A DNA stretch of 64,000 nt from JAEZAA01 sp964514485. Lineage in GTDB: Bacteria; Pseudomonadota; Gammaproteobacteria; Pseudomonadales; Oleiphilaceae. The stretch covers positions 124,001 through 188,000 of the forward strand of contig CAZEWG010000001.1 of NCBI GenBank assembly GCA_964514485.1, written 5' to 3'. A program made the position numbers and the translations under genes. Shown here piece after piece: positions 51,450 through 60,755 of this stretch. How positions within the stretch are numbered: position 1 is the first letter of the stretch; every line of letters begins with the position of its first letter. The notes under the pieces are model-generated. The model was not told the DNA's origin. It did not search any database and saw only the letters and a list, made by a program, of their open reading frames with translations.

Positions 51450-52172
51450 TTAGCGTTTCTGGGCTTCGATCGCCGCCTGGGCACTTTCTACCGAGCGATG
51501 GCGGACATCCTTCCCCTTCACCATGAAGATGACATGTTCCGCCACGTTACTGGCATGATCCCCAATCCGCTCCAGCGCCCGCAAGACCACGGTGACATTG
51601 AGCACCTGGGAAATGCTGCGGGGATCTTCCATCATGTACATCACCAGGGAACGGGTGGCGGAGCGATACTCCAGGTCAACGTAATCGTCTTCCTTCATCA
51701 CCTGCAGGGCGGTATCAATATCCAGCCGGGCAAAGCTGTCCAGGGCATCACGCACCATCCGGCCCACATGGTTGCCGATATGGCGCACTTCCACATAGCC
51801 TCGTGGTGAACGGCCCTCCTCCGACAGGGTCATGGCAGCCTTGGCGATCTTTTCCGCCTCGTCCCCGATCCGCTCCAGGTCGTTGACGATCTTGGCCACA
51901 CTGAACACCAAGCGCAGGTCACTGGCGGCCGGTTGGCGACGGGCCAACACCCGGGTGCATTCCTCGTCAATGGTCATTTCCAGCTGATTGACGTCATGCT
52001 CGTTGTGGCGCACTTCCTCGGCCAGGGCGGTGTCGCCCTCCACCAGCGCCTGCACGGCGTCAGCCACCTGCTTTTCCACCAGTCCGCCCATCACCAGCAG
52101 ATGGTTTTTCAGGTTGCTCAGCTCTGCGTTGAACTGTTGGGAAATATGCCCAACATGGCTATTGCTCGTCAT
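51450..52172 (-). CDS. phoU: Phosphate-signalling protein PhoU
   Basis: 240 residues, two three-helix repeats. The repeated ERIGDEAEKIAKAA and ERIGDHASNVAEHV motifs carry the metal-binding Glu/Asp. It links Pst transport to PhoR and keeps the Pho regulon off in high phosphate. ATG 52172 is preferred; TTG 52190 is in frame. Last gene of the operon, 38 bp after pstB. Confidence 0.95.
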   Translation of the reverse strand: MTSNSHVGHISQQFNAELSNLKNHLLVMGGLVEKQVADAVQALVEGDTALAEEVRHNEHDVNQLEMTIDEECTRVLARRQPAASDLRLVFSVAKIVNDLERIGDEAEKIAKAAMTLSEEGRSPRGYVEVRHIGNHVGRMVRDALDSFARLDIDTALQVMKEDDYVDLEYRSATRSLVMYMMEDPRSISQVLNVTVVLRALERIGDHASNVAEHVIFMVKGKDVRHRSVESAQAAIEAQKR

Positions 52173-52210
52173 AGTCTTGTCCGTCCCCAAATCTCTTCTT
52201 GGTGTTTCCG

Positions 52211-53110
52211 TTAACCATAACGACCGGTAATGTAATCCTCGGTCTGCTTCTTGCCCGGATTGGTAAAGAGCTGGTTGGTACTGCCGAACTCCACCAGATT
52301 TCCCATGTACATGAACGCAGTATAATCCGACACCCGGGCCGCCTGCTGCATGTTGTGGGTCACAATCACAATGGTGTAGTCGCTCTTGAGCTCGTGAATC
52401 AGCTCCTCGATCTTCAGCGTCGAGAGCGGGTCCAGGGCCGAGGCCGGTTCATCGAGCAGCAGCACTTCCGGCCGCACCGCCACCGTTCGGGCAATCACCA
52501 GACGTTGCTGCTGACCGCCGGACAGGCCCAGGGCGCTGTCGTTGAGCCGATCCTTGACTTCATCCCAAAGGGCGGCGGACTTCAGCGCCCATTCCACGGT
52601 CTCGTCCAGCACCCGCTTTTTGTTGATCCCCTGCAAACGCAGGCCATAGGCCACGTTTTCATAGATACTCTTGGGAAAGGGATTGGGCTTTTGGAACACC
52701 ATGCCCACCCGGCGCCGCAGATCCGCCACGTCCACCGAACGGCGATAGATATCCTCTCCTTCCAGTAACACTTCCCCGTCAATCCGGCAGTCATCCACCA
52801 GATCATTCATCCGGTTAAAGCAGCGTAACAGGGTGGACTTACCGCAACCGGAGGGGCCAATAAAGGCCGTGACCCGCTTTTTAGGGATCAGCATATCAAT
52901 CCCGTGCAGGGCTTCTTTCTCGCCGTAGGACAACTTCAGTTGCTTGACTTCCAGCGCCACCGCTTCATCTTCCAGTCGGTGGGTCTCGGCAACACGGACT
53001 ACCGAGCTGATATCAATGCGTCCCCGTCCGGAACGCGCTTCGGGGGAACTGTCGTTGGCCTGCATGGAATCGCTCCTGCTATCAGTGGTGCCCAGGTTCA
53101 TGTCGCTCAT
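52211..53110 (-). CDS. pstB: Phosphate ABC transporter ATP-binding protein PstB
   Basis: 299 residues, with an N-terminal extension of about 45 polar residues beyond the usual 257. Walker A GPSGCGKS (85-92), signature LSGGQQQR, Walker B VLLLDEPAS, switch His in VTHNMQQAARVSDY. It powers phosphate import with PstA and PstC. GGAG is seven bases before ATG 53110. Confidence 0.95.
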   Translation of the reverse strand: MSDMNLGTTDSRSDSMQANDSSPEARSGRGRIDISSVVRVAETHRLEDEAVALEVKQLKLSYGEKEALHGIDMLIPKKRVTAFIGPSGCGKSTLLRCFNRMNDLVDDCRIDGEVLLEGEDIYRRSVDVADLRRRVGMVFQKPNPFPKSIYENVAYGLRLQGINKKRVLDETVEWALKSAALWDEVKDRLNDSALGLSGGQQQRLVIARTVAVRPEVLLLDEPASALDPLSTLKIEELIHELKSDYTIVIVTHNMQQAARVSDYTAFMYMGNLVEFGSTNQLFTNPGKKQTEDYITGRYG

Positions 53111-53146
53111 TGTGTTCTCCGATCAATCTGTTTGGCACGGGCCGGA

Positions 53147-54811
53147 TTAGTTTTCCAATGCCTTATAACGCTCTCTCAGGCGGTTACGAATGCCCACCGC
53201 GCTCAGGTTCAGCAGTGCAATCACCAGCACCAGCAGGAAAGCCGTGGCATATACCAAAGGCCGCGCCGCCTCCACGTTGGGGCTTTGGAAGCCCACGTCA
53301 AAGATGTGGAAGCCCAGGTGCATGAATTTTTGATCCAGGTGCAGGTAGGGATAGTTGGTATCCAGCGGCAAGGAAGGGGCCAGCTTGACCACGCCCACCA
53401 GCATCAGGGGAGCCACCTCACCGGCCGCCCGGGCGATCGCCAGAATCACTCCCGTCATCATCGCCGGGCTGGCCATGGGCAACACCACCCGCCACAGGGT
53501 TTCGGCCTTAGTGGCGCCCAGGGCCAGACTGCCCTCCCGGATACTGCGTGGAATCCGCGCCAGCCCCTCTTCGGTGGCCACAATCACCACCGGCAGGGTC
53601 AGGATGGCCAGGGTGATCGACGCCCACAGCAAGCCCGGCGCGCCGAAGGTGGGTGATGGCAGCGCCTCCGGGTAGAAGGCCTCATCAATCGCGCCACCCA
53701 GGAAGTAAACAAAGAAGCCCAGGCCAAACACGCCGTACACGATAGAGGGAACACCGGCCAGATTATTCACCGCGATGCGGATAATCCGGGTCACCGGCCC
53801 CTGATGGGCATACTCACGCAGATAAACCGCGGCCACCACGCCCAAGGGCGTCACCATGATCGACATGATGATCACCATCAGCACCGTGCCATAGATAGCC
53901 GGGAAAATGCCGCCTTCGGTATTGGCCTCACGGGGGTCTTCGCTGACAAACTCCCAGAGCTTGGCAAAGTAGAAGCTGACCTTCTCGCCCCAGCTCATGG
54001 CGTTGGGCTGAAACGCCCGCACAATATTGGCCAGGGGAATTTCCACTTGCCGTCCATCCATGGCCTCCATCAGGATCTGGTCCCGGCCAATTTGTCGATA
54101 CAACTGGGTTAGCCGTTCCTGCAGCTGGGCATACTGGGCATCCAGTGCCGCACGCTGGCCATCCAGATCCGCCTGGATCTGGGGGGTGAGCCGGTTTTCC
54201 AGCTCCAGCCGGCGCTGCTCCAGACGCAGCCGCTCCATGCTGTAGTTGATGCTGCCGATTTCACCCTTCTCGATGTCGCTGATCTCTGCGCGAATGTTCA
54301 GCGCACGCTCCAGGCGGGGCTGCAGCTCCTGCCAGGCCGTCTCGCCCTCGGCAACCGTCTCGCCATCCGCGCGCACCGCGATCAAACGCCCGTAGAAGTT
54401 CCCCCACTCCCGGCGCTCCAGCGTCACCAGATCTTGCGGATAACGCTGCTCGGTCATCCGGTCTTCCAGTACCCAGCGGAAGTCATGCCCGAACAGATCC
54501 CGGTTACCGGTCTTGATCAGGTTGCGCTGCATGAACTCCACATCGTCCGGCACCGTCACGCCACTATTACGAAGCTGCTCCGCCGGGACGTTTTCCGAGC
54601 TGACAATCTCACCGACCAGCAGCATCTGGCGGCCGTCCTGACCGATATAGTCCGTTTCCACCACCGCGTGGGGCCAGAAGTGGGTCAAACCCCGTACCGC
54701 AATCAAGAACAGCAGACCAAAGGTCATAATCAGACTGATACTGACCGCGCCGGCATTCAACCAGATCCAGGGGCCACCGCTGGAGGTCCATTTTTTCAGG
54801 GAAATTCTCAT
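53147..54811 (-). CDS. pstA: Phosphate ABC transporter permease PstA (enlarged)
   Basis: 554 residues, against about 296 in E. coli. The first helix (about 18-38) is followed by a periplasmic insertion of some 260 residues, including a helical, coiled-coil-like Glu/Arg/Gln-rich part (MERLRLEQRRLELENRL). The usual six-helix permease domain follows, with ATEEGLARIPRSIREGSLALG and GATKAETLWRVVLP, the EAA-like loop that contacts PstB. Pseudomonas-type PstA proteins share this enlargement. Confidence 0.93.
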   Translation of the reverse strand: MRISLKKWTSSGGPWIWLNAGAVSISLIMTFGLLFLIAVRGLTHFWPHAVVETDYIGQDGRQMLLVGEIVSSENVPAEQLRNSGVTVPDDVEFMQRNLIKTGNRDLFGHDFRWVLEDRMTEQRYPQDLVTLERREWGNFYGRLIAVRADGETVAEGETAWQELQPRLERALNIRAEISDIEKGEIGSINYSMERLRLEQRRLELENRLTPQIQADLDGQRAALDAQYAQLQERLTQLYRQIGRDQILMEAMDGRQVEIPLANIVRAFQPNAMSWGEKVSFYFAKLWEFVSEDPREANTEGGIFPAIYGTVLMVIIMSIMVTPLGVVAAVYLREYAHQGPVTRIIRIAVNNLAGVPSIVYGVFGLGFFVYFLGGAIDEAFYPEALPSPTFGAPGLLWASITLAILTLPVVIVATEEGLARIPRSIREGSLALGATKAETLWRVVLPMASPAMMTGVILAIARAAGEVAPLMLVGVVKLAPSLPLDTNYPYLHLDQKFMHLGFHIFDVGFQSPNVEAARPLVYATAFLLVLVIALLNLSAVGIRNRLRERYKALEN

Positions 54812-54827
54812 AACCGTGTCTCCAGCC

Positions 54828-57104
54828 TTAAATCACACTGTACTTCTTACGCAGCCGTTGCCGTACCGACTCTGCCAGGGTGTTCACCACAAAGGTGAAG
54901 AGGAAGAGCACAAACGCCGCCAGGAACAGAATCCGGTAGTGGGAACTGCCCACCGCCGACTCCGGCATTTCGACGGCGATGTTGGCCGACAGGGTTCTCA
55001 TCCCTTCAAAGATGTTCATATCCATAATCGGCGTGTTGCCGGTGGCCATCAGGACGATCATGGTTTCACCCACCGCACGCCCCATGCCGATCATCACCGC
55101 GGAGAAAATCGCCGGGCTGGCGGTGGGCAGCACTACCCGCACCATGGTCTGCCAGGGGGTCGCTCCCAGGGCCAGCGAGCCATAGCTGAGATGCTTGGGT
55201 ACACTGAAGACGGCATCCTCGGTGATGGAGAAAATCGTGGGGATCACCGCAAAGCCCATCGCCACGCCGACCACCAGGGCATTACGCTGGTTGAAGCCCA
55301 GCCCGAACTCGTCCCGCAGCCAGTGGCGAACATCGCCGCCGAAGAACCAGACTTCCATGTAGTCACTGGCCTGGAACGCCAGCCAGGCGGTCAGGATAAT
55401 CACCGGGATCAGCAAAAACGCCTCCCAGCCTTCCGGAAGCAGGTGGCGAATCCGCTCGGGCAGGTTCACCCAGGCAAAGGCGAACAGCAGGATGGCGATC
55501 GGAACCAGAATCAGGACCGCAAACACGCCCGGCAGGTTGGACTCCATGAAGGGCGCGAAGAACAGGCCCGCCAGAAAGCCCAGAATCACCGTCGGCAACG
55601 CCTCCATCAATTCAATGGCCGGCTTCACCTTGCGTCGGACCTTGGGAGCCATGAAATAAGCGGTATACACGGCGCCGGCAATGGCCAGGGGCGTGGCGAT
55701 CAGCATGGCGTAAAAAGCCGCCTTCAAGGTTCCAAACGCCAGCGGGGTCAGGCTGTATTTGGGCTCGAAATCATCATTGGCGGCCGAGGACTGCCAGATA
55801 TGTTTCGGCTCGTCATACCCCTCATACCAGACCTTGCCCCACAGGGAGGACCAGGAAATTTCCGGGTGCTTGTTGTCCACACTCCAGTACATCAACTTGC
55901 CATCCGGAGTCTCCAACAGGGCAAAGTTACCCCGGGGCGCAAGCGCGGCGGCATGGAAATGACCGCTGCCGATTTGCTGTTCCAGCGTCCGCCGGTTAGC
56001 GGTGGAATAATAAAGCGCCAGATTGCCATCCACATCCAGGGCGGCGAAGCCCTTGCGGCGGTGCTCGGGAATAATCTGGGTGATGGTGCCGCCGTCATGT
56101 TCAAAGCGGCGGATTTTCTCCAGAGCGTACTGGTTCTTGTCATTACGCACCGGGAACCACTGGGTGAGATTCCCTTCCGTATCGGCAATCAACAGGGAAG
56201 TGCCGCCCAACAGGAACTTCAGCTCACTGATTTCCGCACCACTGGCGGTGACCGCAATGCGACTGTTGAGCTTGGGATTATGGGGGTCCCGCAGATCAAA
56301 CATATCCAGCTTGCCTTCCTCGGTGCCCACGTACAGCCAGCGGCCGGAGGGCGACAGGGCAAGCCCGAGGATCTCGCCATTGATCCGGGGCATGGTCACT
56401 TCAGAGGCGGTCAGGGTGATCGCGCCGGTCAGAAAGTTGCGTCGTTTGTCGAAGGACCGGGAAAAGAGCTGGTGCTCGTCATTGGCCGCGACCACAAAGA
56501 GTCCATTGCTGTCATCGCGAATCGAAACCTGGGTGATGGGGCGGCCGCCGGTATCCATCTGGAACGGCTCCTGGCCGTAGGGAAACAGCAGCCCCGGTGT
56601 AATCACCCGGCGATCTTCCGGGTAAGACACCGCGTATTCCTGCTCAAACACCAGCACGCCCCCATCGGTCGTCCCGGCGGCGAGCACCTTGTCACCAATG
56701 CCCGCTTCCTCGACCCGGGTCAGTTGAACCCCTTCTGGGATCGGCAGCCGTTGTGAGCTCACCAAAGAGCCGTCCTGGGTATTGAAAAACACCACCTGCC
56801 CTTCCCGGGTCACCCGAATCCCTTTTTCCGCCTGTTCTTCCAGGCCGATATACAGGGTTTCCCCCAGTTCAGCCGCAGGCACCGGATATTCCGTTACCTT
56901 ATCCACCGAAGCCGACTGAAACAGCGGGGCAACTTCATACAGCAGGTAGAAAAAAATCATGGTGATCGCAGCAATCACCGTGAACCCGCCTGTTCCAATC
57001 GCTACCCGGGCCACTTTGTCTTTCAGGGCCCGTAGCGAGCGATGGCGTTTCAGCCGGGGTTCATTGAAGTCGATATGAGGAGCGGCGACTTTTTCTTGGC
57101 TCAT
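54828..57104 (-). CDS. pstC: Phosphate ABC transporter permease PstC (enlarged)
   Basis: 758 residues, more than twice E. coli PstC (319). After the first helix (about 45-65) comes a periplasmic region of some 370 residues with WD/beta-propeller-like repeats (VVAANDEHQLFSR, PSGRWLYVGTEEGKLDMFD). The permease domain (about 460-758) follows, with HLSYGSLALGATPWQTM as the PstB-contact loop. ATG 57104 is fixed by the Pho promoter: its -10 at 57136-57141 lies inside the longer frame that begins at 57149. Four-gene order pstC-pstA-pstB-phoU. Confidence 0.93.
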   Translation of the reverse strand: MSQEKVAAPHIDFNEPRLKRHRSLRALKDKVARVAIGTGGFTVIAAITMIFFYLLYEVAPLFQSASVDKVTEYPVPAAELGETLYIGLEEQAEKGIRVTREGQVVFFNTQDGSLVSSQRLPIPEGVQLTRVEEAGIGDKVLAAGTTDGGVLVFEQEYAVSYPEDRRVITPGLLFPYGQEPFQMDTGGRPITQVSIRDDSNGLFVVAANDEHQLFSRSFDKRRNFLTGAITLTASEVTMPRINGEILGLALSPSGRWLYVGTEEGKLDMFDLRDPHNPKLNSRIAVTASGAEISELKFLLGGTSLLIADTEGNLTQWFPVRNDKNQYALEKIRRFEHDGGTITQIIPEHRRKGFAALDVDGNLALYYSTANRRTLEQQIGSGHFHAAALAPRGNFALLETPDGKLMYWSVDNKHPEISWSSLWGKVWYEGYDEPKHIWQSSAANDDFEPKYSLTPLAFGTLKAAFYAMLIATPLAIAGAVYTAYFMAPKVRRKVKPAIELMEALPTVILGFLAGLFFAPFMESNLPGVFAVLILVPIAILLFAFAWVNLPERIRHLLPEGWEAFLLIPVIILTAWLAFQASDYMEVWFFGGDVRHWLRDEFGLGFNQRNALVVGVAMGFAVIPTIFSITEDAVFSVPKHLSYGSLALGATPWQTMVRVVLPTASPAIFSAVMIGMGRAVGETMIVLMATGNTPIMDMNIFEGMRTLSANIAVEMPESAVGSSHYRILFLAAFVLFLFTFVVNTLAESVRQRLRKKYSVI

Positions 57105-57135
57105 GACCAGGTCTTCCAATACTTGCGATGCTGCT

Positions 57136-57169
57136 AAAATAATTGGCAAATATGACAGTGATGTTACAG
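57136..57169 (-). promoter_or_regulatory. PhoB box and -10 of the pstC-pstA-pstB-phoU operon
   Basis: Minus strand: CTGTAACATCACTGTCAT (57169-57152), a 10-bp gap, then TATTTT (57141-57136). It is the same geometry as the phoB and pstS promoters. The leader would be about 25 nt to ATG 57104. Confidence 0.8.
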
Positions 57170-57235
57170 CACTGTCATATTTAATCTGTGTGACCAGACT
57201 TCATCCCAGGCCCTGAGTCACTTGCCCCAAAAGAC

Positions 57236-57264
57236 AAAAAGCCGGTGCTGTCGCACCGGCTTTT
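57236..57264. terminator. Bidirectional terminator between pstS and pstC
   Basis: GCCGGTGC (57241-57248), loop tgtc, GCACCGGC (57253-57260), with TTTT on the plus side and TTTTTGTCTTTT on the minus side. It separates pstS from the rest of the operon and may limit read-through. Confidence 0.85.
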
Positions 57265-57301
57265 CAGTCGTACCAAGAGCATCCTTGCATCCGCGGTTGG
57301 C

Positions 57302-58276
57302 TTACTTCGCCAAGCCCAGCTCCTTCAGGCTTTTCTGGGCCACCGCGGCAGGCAGCGGCACATAGCCATCCTTCACCACCACTTCCTGGCCCTGCTTGGA
57401 CAGCATCAGCTTCACAAACTCACCGGTGATCGGATCCAGCGGCTTGTTCGGCGCCTTGTTCACGTAGATCCACAAAAAGCGCGCCAGGGGATACTCGCCA
57501 GTGGCGGCATTTTCCGGGGTGGCGTCAATGAACGGAGTGCCTTCCTTGAGTGCCAGGGGAACGGTCTTCACGCTGGCCGTTCTGTAACCGATGCCGGAGT
57601 AACCAATCGCGTTCAGAGACTCGGACACGCCCTGCACCACGGAGGCAGAACCGGGCTGCTCGTTCACGTTGTTCTTGAAGTCACCCTTGCACAGCGCGGT
57701 TTCCTTGAAGTAACCATAGGTGCCGGATACCGAGTTACGACCAAACAACTGGATGCTGCTGTTGGCCAGGCCACCTTTAATGCCCAGCTGGCCCCAGGTT
57801 TTAACGTCTTCGCCATAACCGCAGGCACGGGTGCTGGAGAACACCGCATCCAGTTGCGCCATGGTCAGGCCTTGAATGGGGTTATCCTTGTGAGCGAAGA
57901 CGGCCAGCGCATCAATGGCCACCGGAATCCCAATCGGCTTATAGCCAAACTTCTTCTCGAAGTCCTCGATTTCCTTGTCCTTCATCTCACGACTCATCGG
58001 CCCGAAGTTCGCCGTGCCCTCCGTCAGCGCGGGGGGCGCCGTAGAAGATCCCGCCGCCTGCACCTGGATGTTCACGTTCGGGTAATGACGCTTGAACTCC
58101 TCGGTCCACAAGGTCATCAGGTTCGCCAGGGTATCGGAACCGACACTGGAGATGCTGCCGGATACGCCACTGGCCCGCTCATAAACGGCCAGTGCCGGAT
58201 CGACCTTGGACTCCGCCAGGGCAACCGTTGAGGTCGCGGCCAGTGCAAATGCAGCAATTATCTTCTTCACTTTCAT
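57302..58276 (-). CDS. pstS: Periplasmic phosphate-binding protein PstS
   Basis: 324 residues with a signal peptide (cleavage about after ALA-22). SSVGSDTLANLMTLWTEEF and QAAGSSTAPPALTEGTANFG are the phosphate-binding loops, and RNSVSGTYGYFKE the hinge-side loop. It delivers phosphate to PstCA. ATG 58276 was chosen because AGGAG is ten bases upstream; GTG 58285 is too close to it. It has its own Pho promoter and a terminator after it. Confidence 0.94.
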   Translation of the reverse strand: MKVKKIIAAFALAATSTVALAESKVDPALAVYERASGVSGSISSVGSDTLANLMTLWTEEFKRHYPNVNIQVQAAGSSTAPPALTEGTANFGPMSREMKDKEIEDFEKKFGYKPIGIPVAIDALAVFAHKDNPIQGLTMAQLDAVFSSTRACGYGEDVKTWGQLGIKGGLANSSIQLFGRNSVSGTYGYFKETALCKGDFKNNVNEQPGSASVVQGVSESLNAIGYSGIGYRTASVKTVPLALKEGTPFIDATPENAATGEYPLARFLWIYVNKAPNKPLDPITGEFVKLMLSKQGQEVVVKDGYVPLPAAVAQKSLKELGLAK

Positions 58277-58683
58277 TGATCCCACTCTCCTGAGTTTTAT
58301 TAGCTGTCTGTGTGGGCCGCCAATCGCACCCCGCGATTGAAGGGCAGTAGACCTGCCTCCGCCGCATCTCAGCCGGCCCGGTGATTGCCACTATAGACAG
58401 GAGCCATGACAGTTTTATGACATTCTGACGATTGCTTTTCAACGATCACTCGCCGTCTGGGAACTCCGGCCAAAATCGCGGTCAAAGCTCCCGGCGCAGT
58501 AATGCCTTGCCTTCCTGGAATTTGGGCTAAACTAACGAAACTTCTTGCCAGGTGCCTGACCACATGGAACCATGCAGCACTGGAGGGGAACCTGACGGTT
58601 CCTGAAGAAACTCCACTCGTCCCCGGGACCCTCCAGGACGGCGACCAAAAACAAGACTGATTTATTTATTCCAGAGAGAAGTC
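58277..58683. other. Intergenic region between pstS and the thioesterase gene
   Basis: About 400 bp with no gene. The left third carries the pstS leader and Pho promoter. The right part must contain the promoter of the thioesterase gene but no clear element was seen. Confidence 0.5.
58390..58423 (-). promoter_or_regulatory. PhoB box and -10 of pstS
   Basis: Minus strand: ATGTCATAAAACTGTCAT (58423-58406), 10-bp gap, TATAGT (58395-58390). This is the best Pho box in the window, nearly the consensus, with an AAAA spacer. The leader would be about 105 nt. Confidence 0.88.
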
Positions 58684-59076
58684 ATGAGATTAATGACCGG
58701 ACCCTCACCCAGCGGCGAGTTGGCGCTGCGGGTGGTTGCTTTAGAACGGGATACCAACGCCGAAGGGGATATTTTCGCGGGCTGGCTCGTGTCTCAGATG
58801 GATCTGGCGGCTTCAACCATGGCCGGACGCATTGCCAAAGGCCGCACGGCGACCGTTTGTATTGAAAAGATGGAATTTATCTCACCGGTTCGGGTGGGCG
58901 CCGAAGTCAGCTGTTACACCCGGTTGACCGACATCGGGCGCAGCTCCATTCGAATTCAGGTGGAAGTCTGGACCAAAGATCCTTATCAGTCCCAAGAACG
59001 CAAGGTCACCGATGCCTTGTTTGTCTTTGTCGCCATTGACGCAGACGGCCGGATCCGGGCTGTTCCCGACCGCTAA
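58684..59076 (+). CDS. Acyl-CoA thioesterase (YciA-like)
   Basis: 130 residues, single hotdog domain. NAEGDIFAGWLVSQMDLAAS (with the catalytic Asp), CIEKMEFISPVRVGAEVSCY and KVTDALFVFVAIDADGR match YciA. It hydrolyses a range of acyl-CoAs. AGAGAAG precedes ATG 58684. Single gene. Confidence 0.9.
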   Translation: MRLMTGPSPSGELALRVVALERDTNAEGDIFAGWLVSQMDLAASTMAGRIAKGRTATVCIEKMEFISPVRVGAEVSCYTRLTDIGRSSIRIQVEVWTKDPYQSQERKVTDALFVFVAIDADGRIRAVPDR

Positions 59077-59128
59077 GCGGCCTCCGATGGCAGCGCCAGA
59101 TGGCGCTGCCTCTCGCCTGCAGCTCCCA

Positions 59129-60580
59129 TCAGGCGCTCATCACCACCTGATGCAGGCGCTCTGACAACTCGGACAACTGTGCCGCCAGCTGCTTCAGCTC
59201 GCCATTGGCTTCCAGCAAATGCTGGGTCGAGGACGCGTTTTGCGAGCTGATCTCCGCCACATGCTGGCTGGAGGTCACCAGCTCTTCCACACCCACGGTC
59301 TGCTGGTCCAGCTGATCGGCGATTTTGTTAATGTGGCCCGTGATGTCTTTCACCGCTGTCGCCACTTGCAACATAATCTGCTCGGTCTGCCCAACCTCTT
59401 CCATACCATGATCAATATCGGCCGTGCATTGGGCGATCAAGGTGCGAATTTCAGCGGCAGACTCGTTACTGCGCTGGGACAGGTTACGCACCTCATCGGC
59501 CACCACCGCAAAACCACGACCGGCCTCGCCCGCCCGCGCAGCTTCAATGGCCGCGTTCAAGGCCAGCAGGTTGGTCTGCTCGGCAATGCTGGTAATCACG
59601 TTGATCACGGTTTCGATCTGGGTATTGCTGCGCTTGATATTGGCCATCGACTCGGTCATACGCGCCATGGCCTGGGTGGTATCGAGCGTCTGGGCTTCCG
59701 CGTTGTTGGCCAGCTCACGAATTTCCTGAGCCAGCGTGTTGGACTCCACCAAATCCCCCGCCATCGCATTGAGGGTCAGGTTGATCTGCTGAAATGCGGT
59801 ATCCTGCTGGGCCACGCCAGAGCTAATGGTCTCGCTGGCTTGAGCGCTGCGGGTCGAGCTCTCATTCAAGGAGGTGGCCGCACTGATCAGCGTCTGGGCG
59901 CTATCCCGGGCCTGGGCAATGACCGAGCCCAACTGTTCGGACGCGGCGCTGGACTGGCGGGCCAGATTTTCGGCTTCCACCATCGCCACCCGGTTCGCCT
60001 CCATGGCGTTATCACGCAGGCTGGCGGCAAACCAGTTTGCCAGGGCAATCACCACGGTCGGCAAGATAAACCCGGAAATCAGATCCACCCGACGGGCGGC
60101 ATCAGTCATCTCAAACTCCGGCATGGGCGCGCCGGTCAGTTTCTGACGCATTAACAAGGCGATGAAAAGTAGTCCCAGGAGAGTCCAGACAAAGCCTGAT
60201 TTGTTATTGGTGATCAGAAAGGCAAACGCAATCAGGGACGGAACCCAATACACATGAGCCGAGTCGATACCCCCCAATTGCCAGATCATATTCAGCACAT
60301 GCACTGACATGACCGCCATGGACAGGTTTGCCGTCAGAATTTGTCCGGCACCCTGCTTGATGAGCAACACGGTTCCTATCAATCCCAGCACCAAAATGGC
60401 CGAGGTGACGGTCAGGGCCGGATGGCCCAGGCCCATCCACTTGATAAAGCTGTATAGCCCTACCAATACCCCCATCAGGGAGAACACCACAATGGCCTTT
60501 TGCCTGGCCAGCTCGGGATCATCGGGATTACTACCAGCGGGCAGAAACTTGCTAAAGAAAGTGCTAACGAACTGCGACAT
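59129..60580 (-). CDS. Methyl-accepting chemotaxis protein
   Basis: 483 residues. Five to six N-terminal membrane helices (about 28-190) replace the usual periplasmic sensor. A cytoplasmic coiled-coil signalling domain (about 200-483) follows. The hairpin tip is IAEQTNLLALNAAIEAARAG with GRGFAVVADEVRNLSQRS, the contact site for CheA and CheW. No HAMP domain is evident. It may sense a membrane or energy signal. No chemotaxis operon is near. Confidence 0.92.
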   Translation of the reverse strand: MSQFVSTFFSKFLPAGSNPDDPELARQKAIVVFSLMGVLVGLYSFIKWMGLGHPALTVTSAILVLGLIGTVLLIKQGAGQILTANLSMAVMSVHVLNMIWQLGGIDSAHVYWVPSLIAFAFLITNNKSGFVWTLLGLLFIALLMRQKLTGAPMPEFEMTDAARRVDLISGFILPTVVIALANWFAASLRDNAMEANRVAMVEAENLARQSSAASEQLGSVIAQARDSAQTLISAATSLNESSTRSAQASETISSGVAQQDTAFQQINLTLNAMAGDLVESNTLAQEIRELANNAEAQTLDTTQAMARMTESMANIKRSNTQIETVINVITSIAEQTNLLALNAAIEAARAGEAGRGFAVVADEVRNLSQRSNESAAEIRTLIAQCTADIDHGMEEVGQTEQIMLQVATAVKDITGHINKIADQLDQQTVGVEELVTSSQHVAEISSQNASSTQHLLEANGELKQLAAQLSELSERLHQVVMSA

Positions 60581-60755
60581 AACAAACCCTAGTACGACTC
60601 AAGTAGACTCTGTTGTCACGGGGCCGGCTTGTACGAGTCCAGAGCTCAAACCAGCCAAAGCGTCCCATCAACGCGGCGCCCAGTGCAATGTAGCCGTTTT
60701 GGGCACCAACAAAAAATGATTTCTGTAATTGAAGCCTAAAAATACCCGTTTGTCC

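Noticed and set aside
54816..56756. Long open frame opposite pstC (646 codons)
   Set aside because: Antisense to pstC, low-complexity Arg/His/Gln/Gly composition, no domain recognised.
57105..57149. Longer pstC starting at 57149
   Set aside because: The extra codons overlap the -10 of the Pho promoter, so they would lie upstream of the transcript start.
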